From: JANOQP01 sp044227705
GTDB taxonomy: Bacteria; Bacteroidota; Bacteroidia; Chitinophagales; Saprospiraceae
Direction: 5' to 3'
Assembly: GCA_044227705.1 (NCBI GenBank)
Contig: JBGAWE010000139.1
Location: 1-11,948 of the forward strand
DNA: 11,948 nucleotides
In this document: one piece after another, positions 1 through 6,916 of the stretch
Layout of the letters: every line of letters begins with the position of its first letter
Position numbering within the stretch: position 1 is the first letter of the stretch
Position numbers and translations under genes: made by a program
Notes under the pieces: model-generated
What the model was told of the DNA's origin: nothing
Databases searched by the model: none
Seen by the model: only the letters and a program-made list of their open reading frames with translations

Positions 1-14
1 ATGGATACTTTCTA

Positions 15-2627
15 TCAGAACGGGCAGCCCTGGCACGGGTCGACCTTCACGTTGTCGTTCGGTTTCGACAGCTCGCGCTCCACCTTGTCCTTGCAGCCGA
101 GGATTTTGAACTCCGTGCGGCGGTTCATCTGGTGCTCGCGCTCGGAGCACGGGACGAGGTTCTTGCACTTGTTGACGTTGACCGTCTCGCCGAAGCCGCG
201 CGGGATGAGGCGGCTGCGATCGACGCCGTGGTCGACGAGCCACTTGATGACATTGTCGGCGCGGCGCTGCGAGAGGCGGTCGTTGTAGGAGTTCGAGCCG
301 CGCGAGTCGGTGTGCGAACCGATTTCGACGACGAACTCGGGGTTCTCGGCGAGCATGCTCTTGAGCAGCTTGAGGTCGTCGATGCTCTCATCGTTGCGGA
401 TGCTGGCCTGGTCGAAATCATAGTATATGTGCAGCAGGAACGGCAGCGGCTTGCCCGGCTCCACTTCGGAGATGCCCGGCTCGAAGGTCTTCTTCTCGTT
501 CTTGCCCTTGCCCTCCTTGCTGGCCATCGACGGCTCACCCGGCTGTCCGGGCATGCTGATGGAGGCCATCACGCCGTCCTTGTACGGCACGCCGTCCTTC
601 ACCTCCCAGCCCTTGCCGAGATCGGCATTGACAGGCTTGCCCTTTTTGCCGACGATTTTGCCGGTCTTCTCGTCGTACTTCATGCCCTTCGGCAGGTCGG
701 CGATGGAGTAGACGGGCGGCTCGACGGTGCCGGGCTTGTCGGTCGCCGGTTTGTCCATCGGCTTGTCGGTCAGCGCGGGCTTGTTCGGGTCGACGGCCGG
801 GGCGATGTACGGTTGCAAATTGAGGTTCTCGTTGAGCTTTTGGCTCGATTTGAGGCCCTTCGTGCACTTGTTCTCGAGGACTTGGGCGATGTAGCCCTCC
901 TTCTCCCCGCGAATCTTGTAGCAGCATTCTTGGTCGAGCGAGAAGGCATAGCGGCCCGAGGCGTCGGTCGTCAGAGCGATGGGGTCAGGCTTTCCGCAGT
1001 CGTTCGTGATGGTCACTTTCGCGCCGGAGAGCGGCAGGCCGGTGCCCATGTCGAAGACGATGCCCTCGACGTCGAACTTCATGTCCTTCTTCATCGGGAT
1101 TTCCACGACGACGGTCTCGCCCAGTTTCACGCCCTTCGTGCAGCCCTGTTTCATGGCCGCTTGGTACATTTCCTTCGTCGCTTTGAAGTCGGCACATTCC
1201 TCAAGTTTCATGTCGAGCGTCGCCTTGCCGTCCGCGCCGGTGACGAGCGAGGTGCCGGTCAGGCTGGAGAGGACGTTGGCCCCCTGAATCGGCTCCTTCG
1301 TGCTTTCGTCGAAGACGAAAAGCTGCACCGGCGTGGCGATTTTCTTGAACGAGTAGATGTCGTCGCGCCCCACGCCGCCGTCGCGGTCGCTGGCGAAGTA
1401 GCCGAACGTGCCCTCCTCGTTGAACACGATGGAGAAATCGTCGTGCGACGTGTTGATTGGGTAGCCAAGGTTGACCGGCAGGTTCCATTCGCCAGCCGCC
1501 TTTTCCGTCGTGTAGAAGATGTCGAGGCCGCCCAATCCGACGTGGCCGTCGGTGGCGAAATAGAGCCGCCCGGTTTTTTCAAAGAAGGGGAAAATCTCGT
1601 TGCCCTCCGTGTTGATGTTCGGGCCGAGGTTGGTCGGCGGGCCCCAGCGGCCGTTTTCTTGTTCGGAGACGTAGAGGTCCATCCCGCCGAAGCCGCCCGG
1701 CATGTCGCTCGAAAAATAGAGCTTCTGCCCGTCCGCCGAGACCGCCGGGTGGGCGACGCTGTACTCGTCCGAGTTGAACGGCAGCGACTCGAGGTTAGAC
1801 CACGACGTCTCGTTTTTCAGCGAGCCGTAGTAGACCTTCAGCTTGATGATGCCGTCGTCGCTCTTTCCGGCCTTGCCGTTGAGGTAGTTGTTGCGGGTGA
1901 AGAACATCGTCTTCGCGTCGGGCGAGAAGGCCACTGCTGCCTCGTGGTATTTCGTGTTGATGGTCTTCGAGTACTTGTCCGGCCGGCCGTAGTCGAACTG
2001 GAACATCTGCTCGTCGCCCTTCTTTTTGGACTCCACAAAGTAAAGCTCCGCGAATGGGTTGCCCGTCCACATCGACTGCCGCTTGACGGCCGAGCCTTTG
2101 TCGCGGTCGGAGGCGAAAATCACCCCGTTCTTGATGATGGCCGGGGTGTAGTCGTCGAGGTTTGAGTTGAACGGGACGCTCTGGATTTCAAAAATCCCGG
2201 CGTTCTTGGTCATCAGCTCGTCCTCGTAGTCGCAGGCCTTCACCAGATACTGGCCGCGCACGTCGTCCGGCACCTCGCGGGTGAAGGCGTCGTACCACTC
2301 CTTCGCCTGGTCGCACTTGCCGTTGATTTGCAGCATCCGCCCGTACTGGAGCTTGTGGATGGGCTGCGCCTCCGGCAAACGGACGACCTGACCGAACCAA
2401 TACTCGGCGTTCTCGGTGTCGTTGATGGCGCGATAGCACTCGGCCAACTGGATTTTCGCATCGGCGTTGTCCTCCTTTTCGAGGACCTGCTGGAGCATCT
2501 GGATGGCGCCGATGTAGTTGAGCGCGTCCATCTGGTCTTTGGCCTTCTTGACCTTGCCCGATTGGGCGAAGGCGGCAGACGAAACCATCGCCAGGGCCAC
2601 AATGAGAAGGAAGTTTCTGGAAAACAT
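15..2627 (-). CDS. OmpA-family envelope protein with TPR-like, PD40 propeller and two CRD domains (PorE/SprD-like)
   Basis: Predicted periplasmic, peptidoglycan-bound protein of 870 residues. A signal peptide (about 1-21, AFA|Q) has no lipobox Cys, so it is not an obvious lipoprotein. Residues 24-140 look helical and TPR-like. Residues 155-428 carry PD40/WD40-like propeller blades (FASDRD at 171 and again at 411, LYFSSDMPGG near 303, LYFATDG near 355). Two carboxypeptidase-regulatory/CNA-B-like beta domains span about 432-512 and 517-605. A linker with DKP repeats (606-728) leads to the OmpA C-terminal domain (730-845), with GSHTDSRGSNSYNDRLSQRR at 770-789 and MNRRTEF at 834-840. The Cys-containing tail ends CQGCPF. 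This domain order is that of PorE in Porphyromonas gingivalis; F. johnsoniae SprD is also an OmpA-family protein beside sprB and sprF. It is last of three minus-strand genes in a type IX cassette and probably anchors the export apparatus to the wall. Family assignment is firm; the precise PorE or SprD equivalence is inference. Confidence 0.93.
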   Translation of the reverse strand: MFSRNFLLIVALAMVSSAAFAQSGKVKKAKDQMDALNYIGAIQMLQQVLEKEDNADAKIQLAECYRAINDTENAEYWFGQVVRLPEAQPIHKLQYGRMLQINGKCDQAKEWYDAFTREVPDDVRGQYLVKACDYEDELMTKNAGIFEIQSVPFNSNLDDYTPAIIKNGVIFASDRDKGSAVKRQSMWTGNPFAELYFVESKKKGDEQMFQFDYGRPDKYSKTINTKYHEAAVAFSPDAKTMFFTRNNYLNGKAGKSDDGIIKLKVYYGSLKNETSWSNLESLPFNSDEYSVAHPAVSADGQKLYFSSDMPGGFGGMDLYVSEQENGRWGPPTNLGPNINTEGNEIFPFFEKTGRLYFATDGHVGLGGLDIFYTTEKAAGEWNLPVNLGYPINTSHDDFSIVFNEEGTFGYFASDRDGGVGRDDIYSFKKIATPVQLFVFDESTKEPIQGANVLSSLTGTSLVTGADGKATLDMKLEECADFKATKEMYQAAMKQGCTKGVKLGETVVVEIPMKKDMKFDVEGIVFDMGTGLPLSGAKVTITNDCGKPDPIALTTDASGRYAFSLDQECCYKIRGEKEGYIAQVLENKCTKGLKSSQKLNENLNLQPYIAPAVDPNKPALTDKPMDKPATDKPGTVEPPVYSIADLPKGMKYDEKTGKIVGKKGKPVNADLGKGWEVKDGVPYKDGVMASISMPGQPGEPSMASKEGKGKNEKKTFEPGISEVEPGKPLPFLLHIYYDFDQASIRNDESIDDLKLLKSMLAENPEFVVEIGSHTDSRGSNSYNDRLSQRRADNVIKWLVDHGVDRSRLIPRGFGETVNVNKCKNLVPCSEREHQMNRRTEFKILGCKDKVERELSKPNDNVKVDPCQGCPF

Positions 2628-2672
2628 GGTGGGTAAAGTAATCGGTTAAAAAAATTTAGTGTTTCGGGTCTC

Positions 2673-2716
2673 GGGTTTTAAGTTTCGAGCTTTTCAAAAC
2701 TCGAAGCCCAAAACCC
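2673..2716. repeat. Imperfect inverted repeat between the PorP/SprF and OmpA genes
   Basis: Positions 2673-2693 pair with 2696-2716 across a 2-base loop: 17 Watson-Crick pairs, one G-U pair and three mismatches (2680/2709, 2681/2708, 2690/2699). The stem is built from short variants of GGGTTTT and TTCGAG, and similar words (GTTTCGGG, TCTCGGG) continue to about 2661. On the minus strand a run of seven T (2648-2654) lies about 18 bases past the stem, which is too far for a standard intrinsic terminator. It starts 7 bases after the upstream stop codon. It may be a 3'-end hairpin, a processing site that sets unequal expression of the two genes, or a dispersed intergenic repeat. The pairing is seen directly; the function is not. 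Confidence 0.7.
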
Positions 2717-2722
2717 AAAACT

Positions 2723-3727
2723 TTAAAAATACCGAGGCGTAACGACCTTTTTGGTGTGGTAGTCGAACTCGTAGTTGATCATCGCCTCGAAGGAGCCGCT
2801 GCTGACAGTCTGGATTTTCGTGAGCGAATAGTCGTAGGCCGCGCCTATGCGGAGGCCGTTTTTGAGGTAGAACATCGCCCAGAAGTCGACCGAGTCATAC
2901 GACGAGCGGTTGTTGTCGAACTTTTCGAGCGAGGTGCGGAACGAGCTGCCAATCCACAAGGCCTGCTGGAGGAAGAACGAGATGTCGACGTTCGCTTCGG
3001 TCGGCGCGCCGATGTTCGTGTAGTTCTTGTCCTTGCGGGCGGAGCTGAACCAGCTCACGCTCTTGACGAGGGCCGAGGGCTTGAAGATGAGGTTCTCCCC
3101 CCCAATCGGGATGGCCGCGCCGATGGTCGCGTAGTAGTGGCGGTAGCTCTTAGCCGAGATGGCGGTGGCCGGGGTGTTCACGTCGCGCAGGTCGTACTCG
3201 ACGAGCTTCGGGCAGCCGAAGCCGGTGTAGAAATGCTTCGACGAGAGATAGAGGCCCGTCCCGAAATTGGGCAGCCACTTGTTCGGCGTGGGGTCAAAGG
3301 CTTGGTCGTTCGGGTCGACGATTTTGAGTTTCGACCAGTCGGCCCGCCAGTTCGTCACGCCCGCTTGGAGGCCGACGGCGAGCTTGAACTTCCCGAAGGG
3401 GATCCGGTAGGCATAGCTCAACATCCCCTCCGTCGTCCCGACCGGTCCGATTTTGTCGTTGGTGATGTTCACCCCGACGCCGACGCGCTCGTTTTTGAGC
3501 GGCGAGTGGGCGAAGAGCCACTGGGTGGTCGGCGCGCCGTTGATGCCGACCCACTGGCTGCGGTGCAAGAGGCCAAGCGTCAGGTGGTCGTTCGAGCCAG
3601 CATAGGCCGGGTTGAAGGCCAAGCTGTTGAACATGTACTTAGTGACCATGGGATCCTGCTGACCGAACAACCCAGTGGAGAGGGTTGACAGCGCGATGGC
3701 GATTGCGAGGGTCAGATTTTTTTTCAT
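2723..3727 (-). CDS. PorP/SprF family type IX secretion outer-membrane protein
   Basis: Predicted 334-residue outer-membrane beta-barrel. The signal peptide covers about 1-22 (GLFG|QQ). The mature N-terminus has the family signature QQDPMVTKYMFNSLAFNPAY followed by AGS, then SQWVGINGAPTTQ. Alternating amphipathic strands follow, and the chain ends in an aromatic residue (PRYF), usual for barrels. In F. johnsoniae, SprF is needed to bring the type B CTD adhesin SprB to the surface; PorP is the core type IX member in P. gingivalis. Because the gene directly upstream encodes a protein with that kind of CTD, a dedicated SprF-like role is more likely than core PorP. The ATG follows an A-rich stretch without Shine-Dalgarno. 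The 168-base gap upstream could hold its own promoter, but no TAnnTTTG match was seen there; only a weak 4-bp hairpin followed by six T just after the adhesin stop was noted. Confidence 0.93.
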   Translation of the reverse strand: MKKNLTLAIAIALSTLSTGLFGQQDPMVTKYMFNSLAFNPAYAGSNDHLTLGLLHRSQWVGINGAPTTQWLFAHSPLKNERVGVGVNITNDKIGPVGTTEGMLSYAYRIPFGKFKLAVGLQAGVTNWRADWSKLKIVDPNDQAFDPTPNKWLPNFGTGLYLSSKHFYTGFGCPKLVEYDLRDVNTPATAISAKSYRHYYATIGAAIPIGGENLIFKPSALVKSVSWFSSARKDKNYTNIGAPTEANVDISFFLQQALWIGSSFRTSLEKFDNNRSSYDSVDFWAMFYLKNGLRIGAAYDYSLTKIQTVSSGSFEAMINYEFDYHTKKVVTPRYF

Positions 3728-3895
3728 TTCGAGTGTTCTTTTAGAAATGTGTGTGGAACGCGAGGGTGGATTAAAGCGGCTTTGGGAGGTTGGGATTGAA
3801 GTTTTGGTTGTGGATTAACCCTTTTTGGATTCCGTTTTTGTCTCAATTAAAACTGTGCCAATCGGGTTGGTTTTTTGAAAAAAGGCCGGTTTGTG

Positions 3896-5920
3896 TCACC
3901 GCTTTATCACCAGATAGTCCGTGTGGACATTCCCTTTCCCGTCGTCGAAGTGGTAGAAATAAACCCCGTCGGGGAGCAGATTTCCATCCCAGTATCCGCC
4001 GAAATCGCCTCGGTAGTCCTTCTCCTGAAAGATGAGGTTGCCCCAGCGGTTGAAGATTTTCAGCTCGTTGCCCGGGTATTTGTCCGAGTTCTTGATGACG
4101 AACAGGTCGTTCGTCCCGTTCCCGTTCGGCGAGAAGCCGTTGTAGAAAACGAGGGCCGTCGAAGTGTCCGCCGCGCAAGCCACTTGAACCGTCACCGTCG
4201 CCGTGTCGCAGACGTCCTGCTGGCAAAGGCGGTAGCGGAACAAATCCGAGCCGTCGCAGTATCCCGCATCGGCGACGTAGCTGACCACATTGGTCGCCGT
4301 GTCGAGCGTCGCGGTGCCGTGATACGGCCCGAAGAAGCTGTCGGCGGGCAGGATTTCAACAAAAACCGGGAAGGAGGATGACGGGATTACGTCGTTGGCC
4401 AAGACCGCGATGGCGACCGGCGCGTCGAGGATGGTCGCCGCTTGGTCCGCATTGGCCACCGGGGGGACGGGGACGGGCTTCTGGAGCACCGTGATTACGA
4501 GTTGGAGGGAGTCGCAGGCCCCATGTTCGTCGCAGATGACGAGGCAGGCAGTGTCTGTTCCCGTTGCGAGGCCGCTGATTTCCACGCACAAAGAAACAGG
4601 GTCGATGTCGAAAGTGGCCGCCTGGCCCTGCAAATTTTGGCAGATGTTCGATACCGAAACCGTGTCACCCTGGAAGAGGCTCGGGTTGGCGCACCACGTC
4701 GTCGCCTCTCCAACATATAAGGTGTCGGTGATGACGGCGCCCGTCGCCCGCACTTTGACGGTGAACCAAGTCGTGTCGCAAGTCCCGATGTCGTCGCAGA
4801 GGACGACGCAGGCAGTGTCCGGCCCGCCGAGATACTTGCCGAGGTAGCTGACGCACTTCGTGACGGGGTCGATGCTGAAGTCCGTGAAGGTTTGCGACGG
4901 CACCGGCATCAAGGTGAAGACCTCGATGGCCGAGTTGAGCCGCGTCGTGTCGAGGCAATATTTCTCCGTTGAACCCAACGGAATTTCCTTGTTCACATAG
5001 TTTGTGATGCTCGGAAAGAGGACGCGCACGTCGAAATACGTCGTGTCGCAGAAGCCCGTCCCGTCGCAGACGACCCAGCAGCTTTTCTCCAAACCGTAGT
5101 CGTCGCCGATGGCGCGGAGGCAAAGGCCGCTCGCCGTCACCGTGAAATCGACCGAGCCGCCGGGCACGTCGCAGATGTTCGTTACGCTGACCGGCGCGCC
5201 GAGCAGGTCGGTCAAGTCGTAGCAGTGCACGACCGTGTCGCCCAGTTGGGTGGTGTAGCCGATGTATTCAGAGCAGGCGACGTGGACATAAAAGGTGTCA
5301 CGCGAAAGCGTCGCCGTGTCCTCCAAAACGACCTCGTGAAAGCCCCGGTCGAAGCGGTACTCGGTCCCCTTCGGGTCGAAGCCGAGGTTGAAGCCGATCA
5401 TGGACGGGGTGTTGAACATCAAGACCGTCACGTCCATCATCGTGTAGCCCGAGCCGGGATGGCCGCCGGTGATGAGCAGTTGCGACGGGTTCCATACCCA
5501 ATGCCCGGCCGTGTCCCAATTGTTCATCAATTGGACGAGCTCGGGGATGTTCAGGAAAGTGTCGCTGTGAACCACGCCGTCGACCGACCAAGAGTTGAGG
5601 AGGTACGGCCCGAGCGTCCCCTGCCCGAAAAGGTTGGAGACTGTGTAGGCCATGACCGAGTCGAAATCGCAGCCGGCGAAACTGATTTTGCCCAGCTCGC
5701 CGTTGTCGTAGACGTTGAGCTTGAGGGTCTGGGCGAGGGGTTTGTCGTCGCAAAACGTTCCTTTGCCCGCACAGTCGGACAGCCAGATGGTCAGCGTGTC
5801 GTGCGACGGCGGCGGGGGGTTAAAAGCGGCCATGTTTTCCCCAAAAACCGGCGCGAGACCGGCCAAAAAGAAGGCGACGCAGAGCATCGGCGCGGCCAGA
5901 CGGGATAAGATGTGGGACAT
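3896..5920 (-). CDS. Secreted Cys-rich repeat protein with gliding-motility-type C-terminal sorting domain
   Basis: Predicted 674-residue exported surface protein. An N-terminal hydrophobic signal sequence ends near residue 27 (VFG|EN), followed by a Pro-rich stretch and a domain I do not recognise (about 41-215). Residues 231-478 hold three tandem modules of about 70 residues with an 88-residue period, each ending in a C-x3-C-D-x4-C-D core and a beta strand. Residues 487-580 resemble a cadherin/Ig-like domain (PVANADQAAT, VLAND). The end (about 591-674) is the gliding motility-associated C-terminal domain (CHU_C, type B CTD): FSPNGNGTNDLF, KIFNRWGNLIF, WDGNLLPDGVYFY and DYLVIKR. Such domains direct cargo through the type IX system. 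The SprF-like gene directly downstream fits a dedicated export partner. Its biological target (adhesion, matrix or gliding) cannot be told from sequence. The first ATG is chosen because it gives the full signal peptide. Confidence 0.9.
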   Translation of the reverse strand: MSHILSRLAAPMLCVAFFLAGLAPVFGENMAAFNPPPPSHDTLTIWLSDCAGKGTFCDDKPLAQTLKLNVYDNGELGKISFAGCDFDSVMAYTVSNLFGQGTLGPYLLNSWSVDGVVHSDTFLNIPELVQLMNNWDTAGHWVWNPSQLLITGGHPGSGYTMMDVTVLMFNTPSMIGFNLGFDPKGTEYRFDRGFHEVVLEDTATLSRDTFYVHVACSEYIGYTTQLGDTVVHCYDLTDLLGAPVSVTNICDVPGGSVDFTVTASGLCLRAIGDDYGLEKSCWVVCDGTGFCDTTYFDVRVLFPSITNYVNKEIPLGSTEKYCLDTTRLNSAIEVFTLMPVPSQTFTDFSIDPVTKCVSYLGKYLGGPDTACVVLCDDIGTCDTTWFTVKVRATGAVITDTLYVGEATTWCANPSLFQGDTVSVSNICQNLQGQAATFDIDPVSLCVEISGLATGTDTACLVICDEHGACDSLQLVITVLQKPVPVPPVANADQAATILDAPVAIAVLANDVIPSSSFPVFVEILPADSFFGPYHGTATLDTATNVVSYVADAGYCDGSDLFRYRLCQQDVCDTATVTVQVACAADTSTALVFYNGFSPNGNGTNDLFVIKNSDKYPGNELKIFNRWGNLIFQEKDYRGDFGGYWDGNLLPDGVYFYHFDDGKGNVHTDYLVIKR
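3899..4150 (-). other. Type B C-terminal sorting domain (CHU_C / gliding-motility CTD) region
   Basis: This segment encodes residues 591-674 of the secreted protein. Conserved features are FSPNGNGTND (596-605), YPGNELKIFNRWGN (615-628), YWDGN (643-647), PDGVYFYH (650-657) and the terminal strand DYLVIKR. It matches the family long annotated as gliding motility-associated C-terminal domain. In characterised cases this type of CTD needs a SprF-like partner, which is present next door. The domain call is firm; pairing with the neighbouring SprF-like protein is inferred from context. Confidence 0.85.
4487..5230 (-). repeat. Three tandem Cys-rich protein modules inside the secreted protein
   Basis: Module 1 covers residues 231-300, module 2 residues 319-390 and module 3 residues 407-478, each offset by 88 residues. 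Their cores are CWVVCDGTGFCDTTYFDVRV, CVVLCDDIGTCDTTWFTVKV and CLVICDEHGACDSLQLVITV. Modules 1 and 3 have six Cys each (233, 250, 267, 281, 285, 291 and 410, 427, 445, 459, 463, 469), which could form three disulfides. Module 2 has five (322, 356, 371, 375, 381) because the second position is replaced. They probably form stacked beta-sandwich domains, a common stalk in surface adhesins. The repeat structure is read directly from the translation; the fold is inference. Confidence 0.85.
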
Positions 5921-6067
5921 GATGTAAGCGGTAATTGACAGATTAGATGCCTTTCAAACTGGCTGGGATTTGCCCGCGCCTACCCTGATTCGGGGAGAAG
6001 GACATGGACGGTTTGGACACTTTCTAAAACCATGCCAACCGATTTCTACCGGCTTTTTCACCTTGAT
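5921..6067. promoter_or_regulatory. Divergent intergenic region between the secreted-protein gene and the MOSC gene
   Basis: These 147 bases separate two divergently read genes and should hold the promoters for both the minus-strand secretion cassette and the plus-strand MOSC gene. It is richer in A and T than its flanks. I found no full match to the Bacteroidota -33/-7 pattern on either strand; a TAATCTG word on the minus strand 18 bases before the adhesin ATG is only a loose resemblance. The promoter role is inferred from gene orientation alone. Confidence 0.35.
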
Positions 6068-6916
6068 ATGAAGCTCACGCAACTCTCCATCTACCCCATC
6101 AAAAGCCTCGGCGGCATCCGCCTCGAAGCATCCGAAATCGAGCTACGCGGCCTCCGCCACGACCGCCGCTGGATGCTCGTCGACGATGAAAACCGCTTCA
6201 TGACGCAGCGCGAAATTCCCGCGATGGCTTTGTTCAGATTGGAAATCCGCCCGCCTTTTCTCGAAATCTTTCAAAAAGACCGGCCCGCCGTGCGGCTCAA
6301 AATCCCGCTCGAGCCCGACTGGCGCAGCCTGCCGTCGGCGCGGGTCACGGTCTTTTCCTGGCAGGGCATGGCGCGGATTTGCGGGCCGGAAGCCGCCGAT
6401 TTCTTCTCTGAAAAATTGGGCAAAAAGCTCCGCCTCGCCTTCATGCCCGACGCGACGCGCCGGCAGGCCGACCGCAGCTACGCGGCAAAAGGCCAGTTCG
6501 TCAGCTTCGCCGACGGCTACTCTTTTTTGGTGATTGGCCAAAAATCGCTTGATGAACTCAACCGGCGGCTGACGGAGAAAGGCTCCCCTGCCCTGCCGAT
6601 GGAAAGGTTCCGCCCAAATTTTGTCTTTGACGGAGCCGAGGCCGCGCCTTTCATGGAGGACGGCTGGGCCGATTTCCGCATCGGCGACGCCCGGTTTCGA
6701 GGGGTGAAAAACTGCGGCCGCTGCGTCATGACGACCATCGACCAGCAGACCGCCGAGCGCGGGAAAGAGCCGCTGCGGACGCTGGCCGACTTCCGCTTTG
6801 CGAACAACAAGATTCTTTTCGGGCAAAACCTGCTGTGGACGGGCGGTGGGCGGCGGGTGAAATTGGGCGATGAAATTGCTGTCGAGACGTCGATGAGGCC
6901 CCTCATTCAACTTTGA
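6068..6916 (+). CDS. MOSC domain-containing protein (mARC/YcbX-like molybdenum cofactor protein)
   Basis: A 282-residue cytoplasmic protein with the MOSC N-terminal beta-barrel domain followed by the MOSC domain. Typical motifs are YPIKSLGG at the start, DRRWMLVDDENRFMTQRE, then RFRPNFVFDG and the NCGRC motif (Cys216 and Cys219). In the human mARC enzymes the Mo-ligating Cys sits in the equivalent C-x-R-C segment followed by TTxD. The ending PLRTLADFR and ILFGQNL is also standard. Relatives reduce N-hydroxylated compounds using molybdenum cofactor, or transfer sulfur. E. coli YcbX carries an extra C-terminal 2Fe-2S domain that is absent here, so separate electron donors would be needed. I chose the ATG at 6068 because family homology begins at MKLTQLSIYPIKS; an in-frame ATG at 6032 would add 12 residues without family character. 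The 3' end overlaps rnz by 14 bases. The exact substrate is unknown. Confidence 0.9.
   Translation: MKLTQLSIYPIKSLGGIRLEASEIELRGLRHDRRWMLVDDENRFMTQREIPAMALFRLEIRPPFLEIFQKDRPAVRLKIPLEPDWRSLPSARVTVFSWQGMARICGPEAADFFSEKLGKKLRLAFMPDATRRQADRSYAAKGQFVSFADGYSFLVIGQKSLDELNRRLTEKGSPALPMERFRPNFVFDGAEAAPFMEDGWADFRIGDARFRGVKNCGRCVMTTIDQQTAERGKEPLRTLADFRFANNKILFGQNLLWTGGGRRVKLGDEIAVETSMRPLIQL

Noticed and set aside
132..2165. A 677-codon open frame on the plus strand opposite the OmpA gene
   Set aside because: The translation is Val-, Arg- and Ala-rich with no recognisable domain, while the opposite strand encodes a clear OmpA/PD40 protein. Long antisense open frames are expected in GC-rich coding DNA.
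2756..3688. A 310-codon plus-strand open frame opposite the PorP/SprF gene
   Set aside because: Composition is that of a shadow frame and it is fully covered by a well-supported family gene on the other strand.
3871..3883. TTTTTTGAAAAAA palindrome after the secreted-protein gene as an intrinsic terminator
   Set aside because: The stem is only A-T pairs with a one-base loop, which is too weak; the alternative CGGT/ACCG stem before the T-run is only four pairs.
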